Positions 20,801 to 32,800 of a stretch of 47,500 bases of DNA are shown here, in pieces. The notes beneath the pieces were generated by a model. That model saw only the letters and a list, made by a program, of their open reading frames with translations. It had not been told where the DNA came from and searched no databases. The stretch is taken from positions 250,001 to 297,500 of the forward strand of contig MCFG01000016.1 of the NCBI GenBank assembly GCA_002104895.1, in the 5' to 3' direction. Position 1 is the first letter of the stretch. Every line of letters begins with the position of its first letter. The position numbers and the translations under genes are program-made. This stretch comes from Anaeromyces robustus. Lineage: Eukaryota > Neocallimastigomycota > Neocallimastigomycetes > Neocallimastigales > Neocallimastigaceae.

Positions 20801-23800
20801 CTTTATGTTTTAAATTAAATTCAGATTCTGGTTGAATTTTTACATTTAATTTAGATTCTGATTGTGGATGGATTTGAGCTCCAGTTTGGGTTTGAATTTG
20901 GATTTGATTTCCATATTGATGTTTAGACTTTGATTGTGGTTGATGCTTAATATCTAATTCAGAATCAGATTTGGTATGACCTTCAACTTTAGATTGTAGC
21001 TTATATTGAGATTCTAATTGTGGTTGAATTCCAGATTTGGATTCAGATTTGGATTCAGATTGGGATTCAGATTTGGATTCAGATTTGGATTCAGATTCGG
21101 ATTCGAATTCAGATTCAGATTTAGATTGTACTTGACTAGAAATTTTAGATCCTGGTTTAGTTTCATAAGGTTGATGATCAATTTCATTCAAAGAATCAGA
21201 TTCCAATTCTGAATGTGAGTTAGTTTTAATATAAGATTCATGTTGAGGTTTTAATTGAGATTGATGTTCATATTCTGGTTGGCTTTTAACTTTAGATGCA
21301 GATTGGAATGTATATTTAGGTTTAATATTAGAAGGAATTTGTGATTGAATACTTGATTGTGGCTTAGAATGAGATATTAAATGACTTTGGAATTTATATT
21401 GTGGTTCTGATTTATTGTGAGAATTAGCTTCAATATCAAATTCTGACTTAGATTCAGGATGAGTCTTATTTACTGATTGGAACTTATACTTTGGTTTATA
21501 ATCAGATTGAGTTTGAGTTTGAGTTTGAGTTTGAGTTTGAGTTTGAGTTTGAGTTTGAGTTTGAATTCTAGAATGTGGTTTAATAACTTCACTTTCAGAA
21601 CTTGTTTCAGGTCTACGTTGATATTGAACCTTATCTTGGAATCTAATTTGTGGCTTAGATTTTGAATGATAGGTTTCATTTTGGAATTCAGATTGAGGTT
21701 GTTTTTTATTTTTCTTAGCTACTTCAAATCTATATTCTGGTTTAGTACCAGTACGACTATGGAATTTTGATTTAGTGTAAATTTTATCCTTTGGTTCATA
21801 TTCAGATTCAGATTCATTTTGAGATTTAACTTCAACTTTAATATCATATTCAGGCTTAGATTTATTTTGAGACTTAAAATCAATTTCTAGATCTGATTCT
21901 GATTCTGGTTGAATATAAGACTGGAATTTATATTTTGGTTTAAACTTTGATTCTGGTTGGGTTTGAATTTTGGATTTATTGTGTTTTGTTTTGGATTTAT
22001 TTTGATATGGTTTCATCTCAATTAATTCCTTGAATTCAGATTCAGCATCTAAAGAAGGATATACAGGTTTGTAATTATATTGAACTTGAGGATCAATATC
22101 TAATGTTGATTGAGATTTAAATTCAATATCCATTTCATTAGATTCGGGTTTACATTCATTTTGGTCTTGGAACTTATTATGATATAATGGTTTTTGAAGT
22201 TGAATTCTAGTTTCTGGTTGATGTTTAACTTCAACTTCTGACTCTGACTCTGATTTTGATTCTGGTGGAACTTGATTTTCAATTTGGAATTTATATTCTG
22301 ATTTTGATTCATTTTGAGATGGTATATCAACTTCCATTTCTGATTTAGTTTCTGGTTCAATTTCAGTTTGTTTTTGGAATTTATAATGATAATTTGGTTT
22401 AGAATGTTTTTGAACATGAATTCTAGATTCTAGTTTAGATTTTGGTTCTTGTTCAATTTCTACTACTGATTCATATTCAGATTCAGTTTCGGGTTGATTG
22501 TGAGTTTCAGTATGAGAATGGAACTTATATTGTGGTTTAAATTCTGTTTGAGACGGAACATCAACTTCCATTACATTAGATTCTGGTTTAGTTTCTGATT
22601 CAATCTCAGTTTGTTTTTTGAATTTGTATTGATAAACTGGTTTAAATTGTTCTTGAATATTAATTCTGGATACTGGTTTAGTTTCTGATTTTTGTTCAAC
22701 TACAATTTCTGGTTCTGATTCTGATTTTTGTTCAATTATAACTTCTTCAATTTCTGGTTCTGATTCTGATTTTTGTTCAATTATAACTTCTTCAACTTCT
22801 GGCTCTGATTCTGATTTTTGTTCAATTATAACTTCTTCAATTCCTGGTTCTGATTCTAATTTTTGTTCAATTACAACTTCTTCAATTTCTGGTTTAGATT
22901 CTGATTTTTGCTCAATTACAACTTCTTCAACCTCTGGTTCATACTTTGATTCTGATTCTGGCTTTTGCTCAACTTCTTCAACTTCTGATACAGATTCTGA
23001 TTCTGATTCAATTTCAATTTGTTGTTTTGGTTGTAGATGAGTTTGAGTTTGGAATTTATATTGGTAAGTTGGTTTAGATTCTAGTTTTTGTTTAATTTCA
23101 ATTTCTTCAACTTCTGGTTCTGATTCTGATTCAATTTCAATTTGTGGTTTAGATTTAGGATAAATTTGATATTTATATTGATAAATTGGTTTAGATTGTT
23201 TTTGAATATGTATTCTAGATTCTGGTTTAGATTCTGGTTTAGATTCTGGTTTAGATTCTGGTTTAGATTCTGGTTTAGATTCTGGTTTAGATTCTGGTTT
23301 AGATTCTGGTTTAGATTCTGGTTGATGTTCAACTATAAGTTCTTCAACTTCTGATTCAGATTCAGATTGTGGTTTGGATTGTTGATGAGTCTGGAGCTTG
23401 TATTGGAAAATTGGTCTTGTTTGTTTTTGAATATGAATTCTAGATTCTGGTGTAGATTCTTCTGATTGATATTCTACTTTAACTTCTTCAACCTCTGGTT
23501 CAGATTCGGATTCTGGTTGAGTATAATTCTTAGTATGAGCTTGGAATTTATAGTGTGGTTTAGATTCATTTTGAGATGAAACATTTACTTCCATTTGATA
23601 AGATTCTGGTTTAGTCTGTGGTTGAACTTTAGTTTGTTTTTGGAAATTATATTGATAAACTGGTTTAATTTGTTTTTGAGTATGAATTTTTGATATTGGT
23701 TTAATCTTTGATTTATGTTCAGTTTCAACCTCCTCAACTTCTGGTTCATACTCTGATTCTGGTTTTTGTTCAACTTTTTCAACTTCTGGTTCATACTTTG

Positions 23801-26800
23801 ATTCTGATTCTGGTTTTTGTTCAATTTCTTCAATTTCTGGTTCATATTCAGATTCAGATTCTTGCTTTTGTTCTTCTTCAACTTCTGGTTCATATTCAGA
23901 TTCTTGCTTTTGTTTCTCTTCAACTTCTGGATCATATTCAGATTCAGATTCTTGCTTTTGTTCTTCTTCAACTTCTGGTTCATATTCAGATTCAGATTCT
24001 TGCTTTTGTTCTTCTTCAACTTCTGGTTCATATTCAGATTCAGATTCTTGCTTTTGTTCTTCTTCAACTTCTGGTTCATATTCAGATCCAGATTCTTGCT
24101 TTTGTTCTTCTTCAACTATTCTTTTGTATTCAGATTTAGACTCTGGCTTCTGTTTTTCCTTATTTAGTTCATATTCATACTCTAAACCTGGTTGAATCTT
24201 ATATTGTGATTTAGATTCAGTAATTTTAGTATTTAAAGAATCTTCTACTTCCATTTCATTTGTCTTTGGTTTTGTTTGTGGTTTAATCTTAGGTAACTTT
24301 TGATATTTATATTGATAAAACGGTTTAGCAGGTTTTTGAACTTGAATTCTAGTTTCTAATTTAGATTCTGCTTTAGGTTGTACTTCAACTCCAACTTCAT
24401 ATTCAGATCCAGATTCAGACTGAGATTTAGGTTGTTGAGATTTAATGACTAATTCAACTTTGGATTTTGATTCATCTTGTGGTTTAACAGCCTCTAGTTC
24501 AGCATTTGATTTAAATACATAATCTGTTTGAGGTTTAGTTTGAGTATGAGCTTGAAATACAAATTGAGGTTTTACTTGGGATTGAGTTTCAACTTCTAAT
24601 TTAGATTGTGGTTGATGTTTAGTTATAGTATGGAAATTATATTGAATTACAGGTTTAGATTGAATTTTATTTTGTGGTTGTGAATCAACTTCTAATTTAT
24701 AAGTAGAAGTAGTTTTTGGTTGATCTTTACCATGGAATACAAATATTGGCTTAGTAGTTTTAGTAGAATCAATCTTTGGTTGTTCTCTACCATGAATTAC
24801 AAATTGATTCTTAGGTAATGAAGGAATTATTGGTTGTGCATTACCATGGAATACAAATTGAGGTTTGTTTTTAGGTGGAGAAGATTGAGTCTTATTAACA
24901 CTAATAGTTTGGGTTTCAAAAGGTTGTATCTTAGTAACAGTGATGGTTTTGGTTTCAGAAGGATGTGTCTTAGTAATAGTAATATTTTGGGTTTCAGAAG
25001 GTTGTGTTTTAGTAATAGTAACATTTTGAGTTTCAGAAGGTTGTGTCTTAGTAATAGTAACATTTTGAGTTTCAAGTTTAGATTGATCTTTATTTTGTGG
25101 TTGTGATCCAATTTCTAATTTAGACTTATAAGTAGTTTTTGGTTGATCTTTACCATAGAATATAAACTGAGGTTTAGTAGTTTTATATGAAATTTTTGGT
25201 TGTTCCCTGCCATGAATAACAAATTGATTTTTAGGTAATGAAGGAATTAACGGTTGTGCATTACCACGGAATACAAATATTGGTTTAGTTTTAGTTTGAG
25301 AAGGTTGAGTCTTTGTAATAGTTTGGTTATATTGATATACAGGTTTTGATTGTACCAATTTTTGTGATTGTATTTCAAATTGAGGATGTGGTTGTTGTAT
25401 TTCAATTTCCATTTTGGTTTTGGATTCAGTTTGTGGTTGAGTTTCAATTTCCATTTTGGTTTTGGATTCAGTTTCTGGTTGAGTTTCAATTTCCATCGTT
25501 TGATTTTCTGGTTGTAATTCAACTTGATTACGGCGAGATCTTAAATTATATTGAGATCTAACCTCATACTTCTTAGATTTAGATGGTGATTTAGTTGTCT
25601 TAACAGTTTCAGATACAATTTGTAATTTTGTTTGCTTTTCAGGTTCTGATTCAATTTCAACTTCAGATTCATATTGAGCTTGAGATTGAGCTTGAGATTG
25701 AGAATTAGCTTGTAATGTAATTTGAGATTCTGATTCTTCTGTTTGTGATGGTGTTTGAGATTGAGATTCAACCTGTAAAGTTACTTGTGATTCAGATTCT
25801 GGTTCATAATCATATTTAGATTCGGTTTCAGAATATGTTTGAGATTCAACTTCTAATTTATTTTGATTTTGACGTGGATGTCTTAAATAATATTGTGATT
25901 TAACTTCATATTTTTTAGTTCTATTCTTTGATTTACTAGGAGAATGTGGTTCAACAGATTCTGGTTCAGCTTGTAATTTAGTTTCAGATGAACCAATATC
26001 TTCATTAGATGAAGACATTTTTTCATTTTCTTCAGGTTCAACTTGTAAACTAGTTTGAGTTATAGTTTCCGTTTGTGATTGAGTTATATCTTCAGGTTCA
26101 TCTTGATATTGAACTCCAGTATGCTTAAATATGAATGAAGAATTTGGTTCAGTTGGATCATATTCATGATGTATTCTGTTTTGAACCTTATATGGTTGTC
26201 TTAAATAATAATGAGAAAATTCTCTTACAGGTCTTGATCTTGTTTTGAATTTTGGTTCAACATATTCTGTTTCAATAATTCTTATTTTTGATGGAGGCAT
26301 ATTTTCATCCTGTGGTTGTGATTTAACAATCTGGGTTTTAGTCTCTGAAATTGGATGAGAAACATGTTTTAAACTGTATTGAAGATGAGTTTCATTCTGT
26401 AACTTAGGTTTAACTGGAGATACATGTTTTAAGTTAAATTGGAATTTTGGTACATTAGTATGAGTTCTTGGTCTAGATTGATAAGTATGTCTAATGTTAT
26501 ATAATGGTTGATTTTTGTATCTAATTGGTAATTTAACTTGGTACTTAAATCTTGATTGAGAAACATCTTGTGGAACTTCATTACTAGTTTGAATAATGCG
26601 CTTTGATTGAGAAACATCTTGAGCATTATTTTCACCTTGATAAATACGTCTAATTTTCTTAAGTGGTTGGAATTCCTCTTCTTCTAAACGTGTTTCTGAC
26701 TTGGATGGTGAATCCATATTAGTTTGACCTTGGTAGGCAATTTTAATTTCAGATAATGGTTGGAATTCTTCTTCAATTACTGGTTTAGTAATAGTTTGAA

Positions 26801-29800
26801 CTGTAGTTTGATCTTGATAAGTTTGTTTTAAGTTAGATAATGGTTGGAATTCTTCTTCAATTACTGGTTTAGTAATAGTTTGAACTGTAGTTTGATCTTG
26901 ATAAGTTTGTTTTAAGCTAGATAATGGTTGGAATTCTTCTTCAATAACTGGTTTAGTAATAGTTTGAACTGTAGTTTGATCTTGATAAGTTTGTTTTAAG
27001 TTAGATAATGGTTGGAATTCTTCTTCAATTACTGGTTTAGTAATAGTTTGAACTGTAGTTTGATCTTGATAAGTTTGTTTTAAGTTAGATAATGGTTGGA
27101 ATTCTTCTTCGATTACTGGTTTAGTTATAGTTTGAACTGTAGTTTGATCTTGATAAGTTTGTTTTAAGTCTGATAATGGTTGGAATTCTTCTTCAATTAC
27201 TGGTTTAGTAATAGTTTGAACTGTAGTTTGATCTTGATAAGTTTGTTTTAAGTCTGATAATGGTTGGAATTCTTCTTCGATTACTGGTTTAGTTATATTT
27301 TGAACTGTAGTTTGGTCTTGATAAGTTTGTTTTAAGTTAGATAATGGTTGGAATTCTTCTTCAATTACTGGTTTAGTAATAGTTTGAACTGTAGTTTGAT
27401 CTTGATAAGTTTGTTTTAAGTCTGATAATGGTTGGAATTCTTCTTCAATAACTGGTTTAGTAATAGTTTGAACTGTAGTTTGATCTTGATAAGTTTGTTT
27501 TAAGTCTGATAATGGTTGGAATTCTTCTTCGATTACTGGTTTAGTTATATTTTGAACTGTAGTTTGATCTTGATAAGTTTGTTTTAAGTCTGATAATGGT
27601 TGGAATTCTTCTTCAATTACTGGTTTAGTAATGGTTTGAACTGTAGTTTGGTCTTGATAAGTTTGTTTTAAGTTAGATAATGGTTGGAATTCTTCTTCAA
27701 TTACTGGTTTAGTAATAGTTTGAACTGTAGTTTGATCTTGATAAGTTTGTTTTAAGTCTGATAATGGTTGGAATTCTTCTTCAATAACTGGTTTAGTAAT
27801 AGTTTGAACTGTAGTTTGGTCTTGATAAGTTTGTTTTAAGTCTGATAATGGTTGGAATTCTTCTTCAATAACTGGTTTAGTAATAGTTTGAACTGTAGTT
27901 TGATCTTGATAAGTTTGTTTTAAGTCTGATAATGGTTGGAATTCTTCTTCGATTACTGGTTTAGTTATATTTTGAACTGTAGTTTGGTCTTGATAAGTTT
28001 GTTTTAAGTTAGATAATGGTTGGAATTCTTCTTCAATTACTGGTTTAGTAATAGTTTGAACTGTAGTTTGATCTTGATAAGTTTGTTTTAAGTCTGATAA
28101 TGGTTGGAATTCTTCTTCAATTACTGGTTTAGTAATGGTTTGAACTGTAGTTTGGTCTTGATAAGTTTGTTTTAAGTCTGATAATGGTTGGAATTCTTCT
28201 TCAATAACTGGTTTAGTAATAGTTTGAACTGTAGTTTGATCTTGATAAGTTTGTTTTAAGTCTGATAATGGTTGGAATTCTTCTTCAATAACTGGTTTAG
28301 TAATAGTTTGAACTGTAGTTTGGTCTTGATAAGTTTGTTTTAAGTCTGATAATGGTTGGAATTCTTCTTCAATAACTGGTTTAGTAATAGTTTGAACTGT
28401 AGTTTGGTCTTGATAAGTTTGTTTTAAATCTGATAATGGTTGGAATTCTTCTTCAATTACTGGTTTAGTTATATTTTGAACTGTGGTTTGATCTTGATAA
28501 GTTTGTTTTAAGTTAGATAATGGTTGGAATTCTTCTTCAATTACTGGTTTAGTAATAGTTTGAACTGTAGTTTGGTCTTGATAAGTTTGTTTTAAGTTAG
28601 ATAATGGTTGGAATTCTTCTTCAATTACTGGTTTAGTAATAGTTTGAACTGTAGTTTGATCTTGATAAGTTTGTTTTAAGTCTGATAATGGTTGGAATTC
28701 TTCTTCAATAACTGGTTTAGTAATAGTTTGAACTGTAGTTTGATCTTGATAAGTTTGTTTTAAGTTAGATAATGGTTGGAATTCTTCTTCAATTACTGGT
28801 TTAGTAATAGTTTGAACTGTAGTTTGATCTTGATAAGTTTGTTTTAAGTCTGATAATGGTTGGAATTCTTCTTCGATTACTGGTTTAGTAATAGTTTGAA
28901 CTGTAGTTTGGTCTTGATAAGTTTGTTTTAAGTTAGATAATGGTTGGAATTCTTCTTCAATTACTGGTTTAGTAATAGTTTGAACTGTAGTTTGATCTTG
29001 ATAAGTTTGTTTTAAGTTAGATAATGGTTGGAATTCTTCTTCAATTACTGGTTTAGTAATAGTTTGAACTGTAGTTTGATCTTGATAAGTTTGTTTTAAA
29101 TTAGATAATGGTTGGAATTCTTCTTCAATTACTGGTTTAGTAATAGTTTGAACTGTAGTCTGGTTTTGATAAGTTTGTTTTAAGTTAGATAATGGTTGGA
29201 ATTCTTCTTCAATTACTGGTTTAGTAATGGTTTGACCTGAAATCATATCTTGATATTTACGTTTTAATGTTGATAATGGTTTGAATTCTTCTTTAATAAT
29301 TTCTTGATTAGGTTCAGATTCAGAAGGAATTTGGTTTTTACGTCTTAAGTAATAGTGAGATTTAATTTCATCTTGTTGAGATTTTGATGGAGATTGAGGT
29401 TTAACATATAATTTAACTTTAGAATGATATGGACGTTTGAAATTATATTTATATTGAATCTTATTTTTAGGTTCATCAGAAGAGGGAGTGGTAGTATCAT
29501 TTTCTATTATAGCTTCATACTTACGTTTTAATGATTTGAATTCATCCTGTAAATCGTATTCTGGTTGTGGTTGTTGTTTTGATTTGGATAAATCTTCATT
29601 TTCTTTTGATTTATTTGAAAGTTCAGGTTCATGTTCTTGAACTTGATATGGTCGTCTTAAATTATAATGAGAAATAACAACATTTTGACTTGATTTTGAT
29701 GGAGGTTGTGATTCAATTTGTTCTGGTTCATCTTGTAATACATTTTGAGAAGATATAATTCCCATTTGATCAACTTGTTCTGGTTCATCTTGATATTGAA

Positions 29801-32800
29801 CACCGCTTTTTTGAATAATAAATGAAGAATTTGATTCAGTTGGTTCATAATCAAGATGTAATTTATTTTGAACCTTGTATGGTTGTCTTAAATAATAATG
29901 AGAAAATTCTCTAACTGGTCTTGGTTTTGATTGGACCTTTGGTTCAATATGTTTAGTTTCAGTAATTTTAATTTTAGATGGAGATACAATTTCAGTTTGT
30001 GGTTGAGTTACTGATTTAATTTGGAATTTAAGTTTAGATGGTGATTTTAATTCATCAGTTTGATACATATGAGATATATCAATTGGTGGTTGTGTATCAT
30101 CCTTAAATATTGATTGGTATGGACGTCTTAAATTATAACGATATTGTATTTGTAATTTATTTGGAGATTTCCTTGGAGATTTAGTTTGAACTTTAGTACC
30201 TTCTTGTAATTTACTTTTTAATTCATCTAAAGATTGGAATTCTTCACCACTCAAATATTTTTCAGATTGAGATTCAGATTGTAAACGAGAATGATCTTCT
30301 AATTTGTTCTTTAATTCAGATAAAGGTTGGAATTTTTCATGAATAATAATCTTAGATTTTAATTGAATTTCATTTTGACTATCATTTGGATGTTGATATA
30401 AATATTTTATTTTCTTAAGTGGTTGGAACTCTTCTCCTTCTAAATGAGATATTTTAGATGTTGATTCAACATTTGTCTGATCTTTATAAACACGTTTTAA
30501 TTCAAATAATGGTTGGAATTCTTCTTTCAATTTAGTTTCTGATTGTAATTCAGGTTGTTTACTATCCTCTAAATAGGTTTGATAAGAACGTTTTAACTTA
30601 GATACTGGTTGTAATTTTAATTGAGAAATTTCATTTTTATTATCATTCAATGGTTGAGATTTAGCAATATTCTTTATTACAATTTTAGTTACAGATTGTT
30701 TTGGTAATACCTCTTCTTGTTGACCTTCAATTACAACCTTTTCTTTTGGTTGTATTTTTGTTGTTTTGATTTGAGTCTTTGTTTTAGTGATTGGAATTTG
30801 TTTCTGTAATTTTTCTTCCTTTTGAACTTCAACTTCAACCTTTTCTTTTGGTTGAGTTTTTGTTGCCTTAGTTTGAGTCTTTGTTTTTGCAACCTTAGTT
30901 GGTTTTGATAATTTTTCTTCTTTTTGAACTTCAACTTCAACTTCAACCTTTTCTTTTGGTTGGGTCTTTGTCGTTTTGGTATGAGTCTTTGATTTAGTTA
31001 CCTTGGTTGGTTTTGTTAACTTTTCTTCCTTTTGAATTACAACCTCAACCTTTTCTTTTGGTGGAGTTTTTGTTGTTTTGGTTTGAGTCTTTGATTTTAC
31101 AACCTTAGTTGGTTTTGTTAATTCTTTTTCCTTTTGAACTTTAACTTCAATTTCAACCTTTTCTTTTGGTTGAGTTTCTGTTTTAGTTTCCTTGGTTGGT
31201 TTTAATATTTCTCCTTCCTTTTGAATTTCCTCTTCAATTTTTTGTTCTTCCGGTTGAACGTTAGTTTTAACTTGAGTTTTTGTTTGAATTACCTTAATGG
31301 GCTTTTGTAATTCTTCTTTTGGATGTTCAATAACAATTTTTTGTGGTTGAGCTTTGGTCTTTGATAAAGTTTTAGTTTTAACATATTTAATTTTAGTTGG
31401 TAATTGTTCTTGAACTTGAGGTGGAATTATTAAATTATTTTGTAATTGAGATGATTGTTGAATAGAAGGAGTTGAATAAATTTGAGTCGTTGATTCTATG
31501 ATTTGTTGTGGTTGAACTTGTAACTGTGGTTGAAGATGTTGTTGAACTTGAATTCCACTTTGTAACTGTGGTTGAAGGTGTTGTTGAACTTGAATTCCAT
31601 TTTGTAACTGTGGTTGAAGTTGTGGTTGAAGTTGTGGTTGAAGTTGTAATTGAAGTTGGGGTTGAGTTTGAAGTTGAATTTGACTAATTTGAATTTCATT
31701 TTGTACTTGATATTGAGTAGTCATTTCATCTTGTGGTGCAAATGCACATGGTAAATGAAATTGTGGTGAACATTGTGGACATTCACTATGCATACAATAG
31801 GCTGGTTGTGCATAATGATAATCATGTGGTGGGAAATTTCCTTGTAAATTGAATTGTACTGGATGAACTTGAAATGAAGTTGGTAATTGATTTGGTAAGT
31901 GATGATGATGATGATGATGATGATGTGGTAATTGATTTTGTATTTGGAATTGGTCTTGTAATTGTTTTTGAGGTGGAGGAATTTCAGTTGAAATCAAAGT
32001 TGATTTTGGAGTTGGCATTTGTGTTGGTAAAGGAGTTGTATCTTGTAATTGAATTTGTTCTTGTGGATTTGGATTTGAAATTTGGATTTGAGTTATTTGT
32101 TGTGATTGTAATGGAAGTCGTGATTGTACTTGTGGTGGTGGTGAAAGTGGTGGTGGATGTTGTGGTGGAATTTGTAAACGATTAATTTGAACTTCATTTG
32201 ATATTTCTGGTTGTGGTTGTATTTGTGGTTGTTGTGGAAGTTGTAATTGATTAATTTGAGGAGGAGATTGGAATTTATTTTGTAATTGAACAATATGTAC
32301 TTGTTCTTGTGGTTGTGGTTGTGGTTGTGGTTGTGATAAAGGTTGAATTTGATTATGTAATGTAGTTACTTGTAATGGAATTTGAGATACAGTTGAAGTT
32401 TGAATTTGAATATTACTTTGTATTTCAGGTTCAGTCTTTGAAGTAAGTTGAGCTTTTTTTGATTGAATTTTTGATTTAGTTTCAACTATAGTTTCTTCTT
32501 TTTGTGGTTGAGAATTAATTTGTGATGTAGATACAGTACTTATTTCAATAACTTTGTCTTTCTTTTGTGATTTAGCCTTTGGTTTAGGTTTAGTTTGAGT
32601 TTTTGGTTTTGACTCTGTTTCAGTAACTATTTTTTCTTCTTTTTGTTGAGTTTTAGTATTTTTAATAGATTTAGATTTATTTTGTGGCTTAGATTCTTCT
32701 TCTTTTAAATCAATATCCATTGCATCATCAATTTCTGTTTCTGTTTCTGTTTCTGTTTTAGTCTTAGCTTTAGCCTTGGTTTTAGTTTTAGTTTTAATGT

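Noticed and set aside
26740-29300. Regular repeats as a possible CRISPR array
   Set aside because: Units are contiguous with no unique spacers, are in coding frame, and the organism is eukaryotic.
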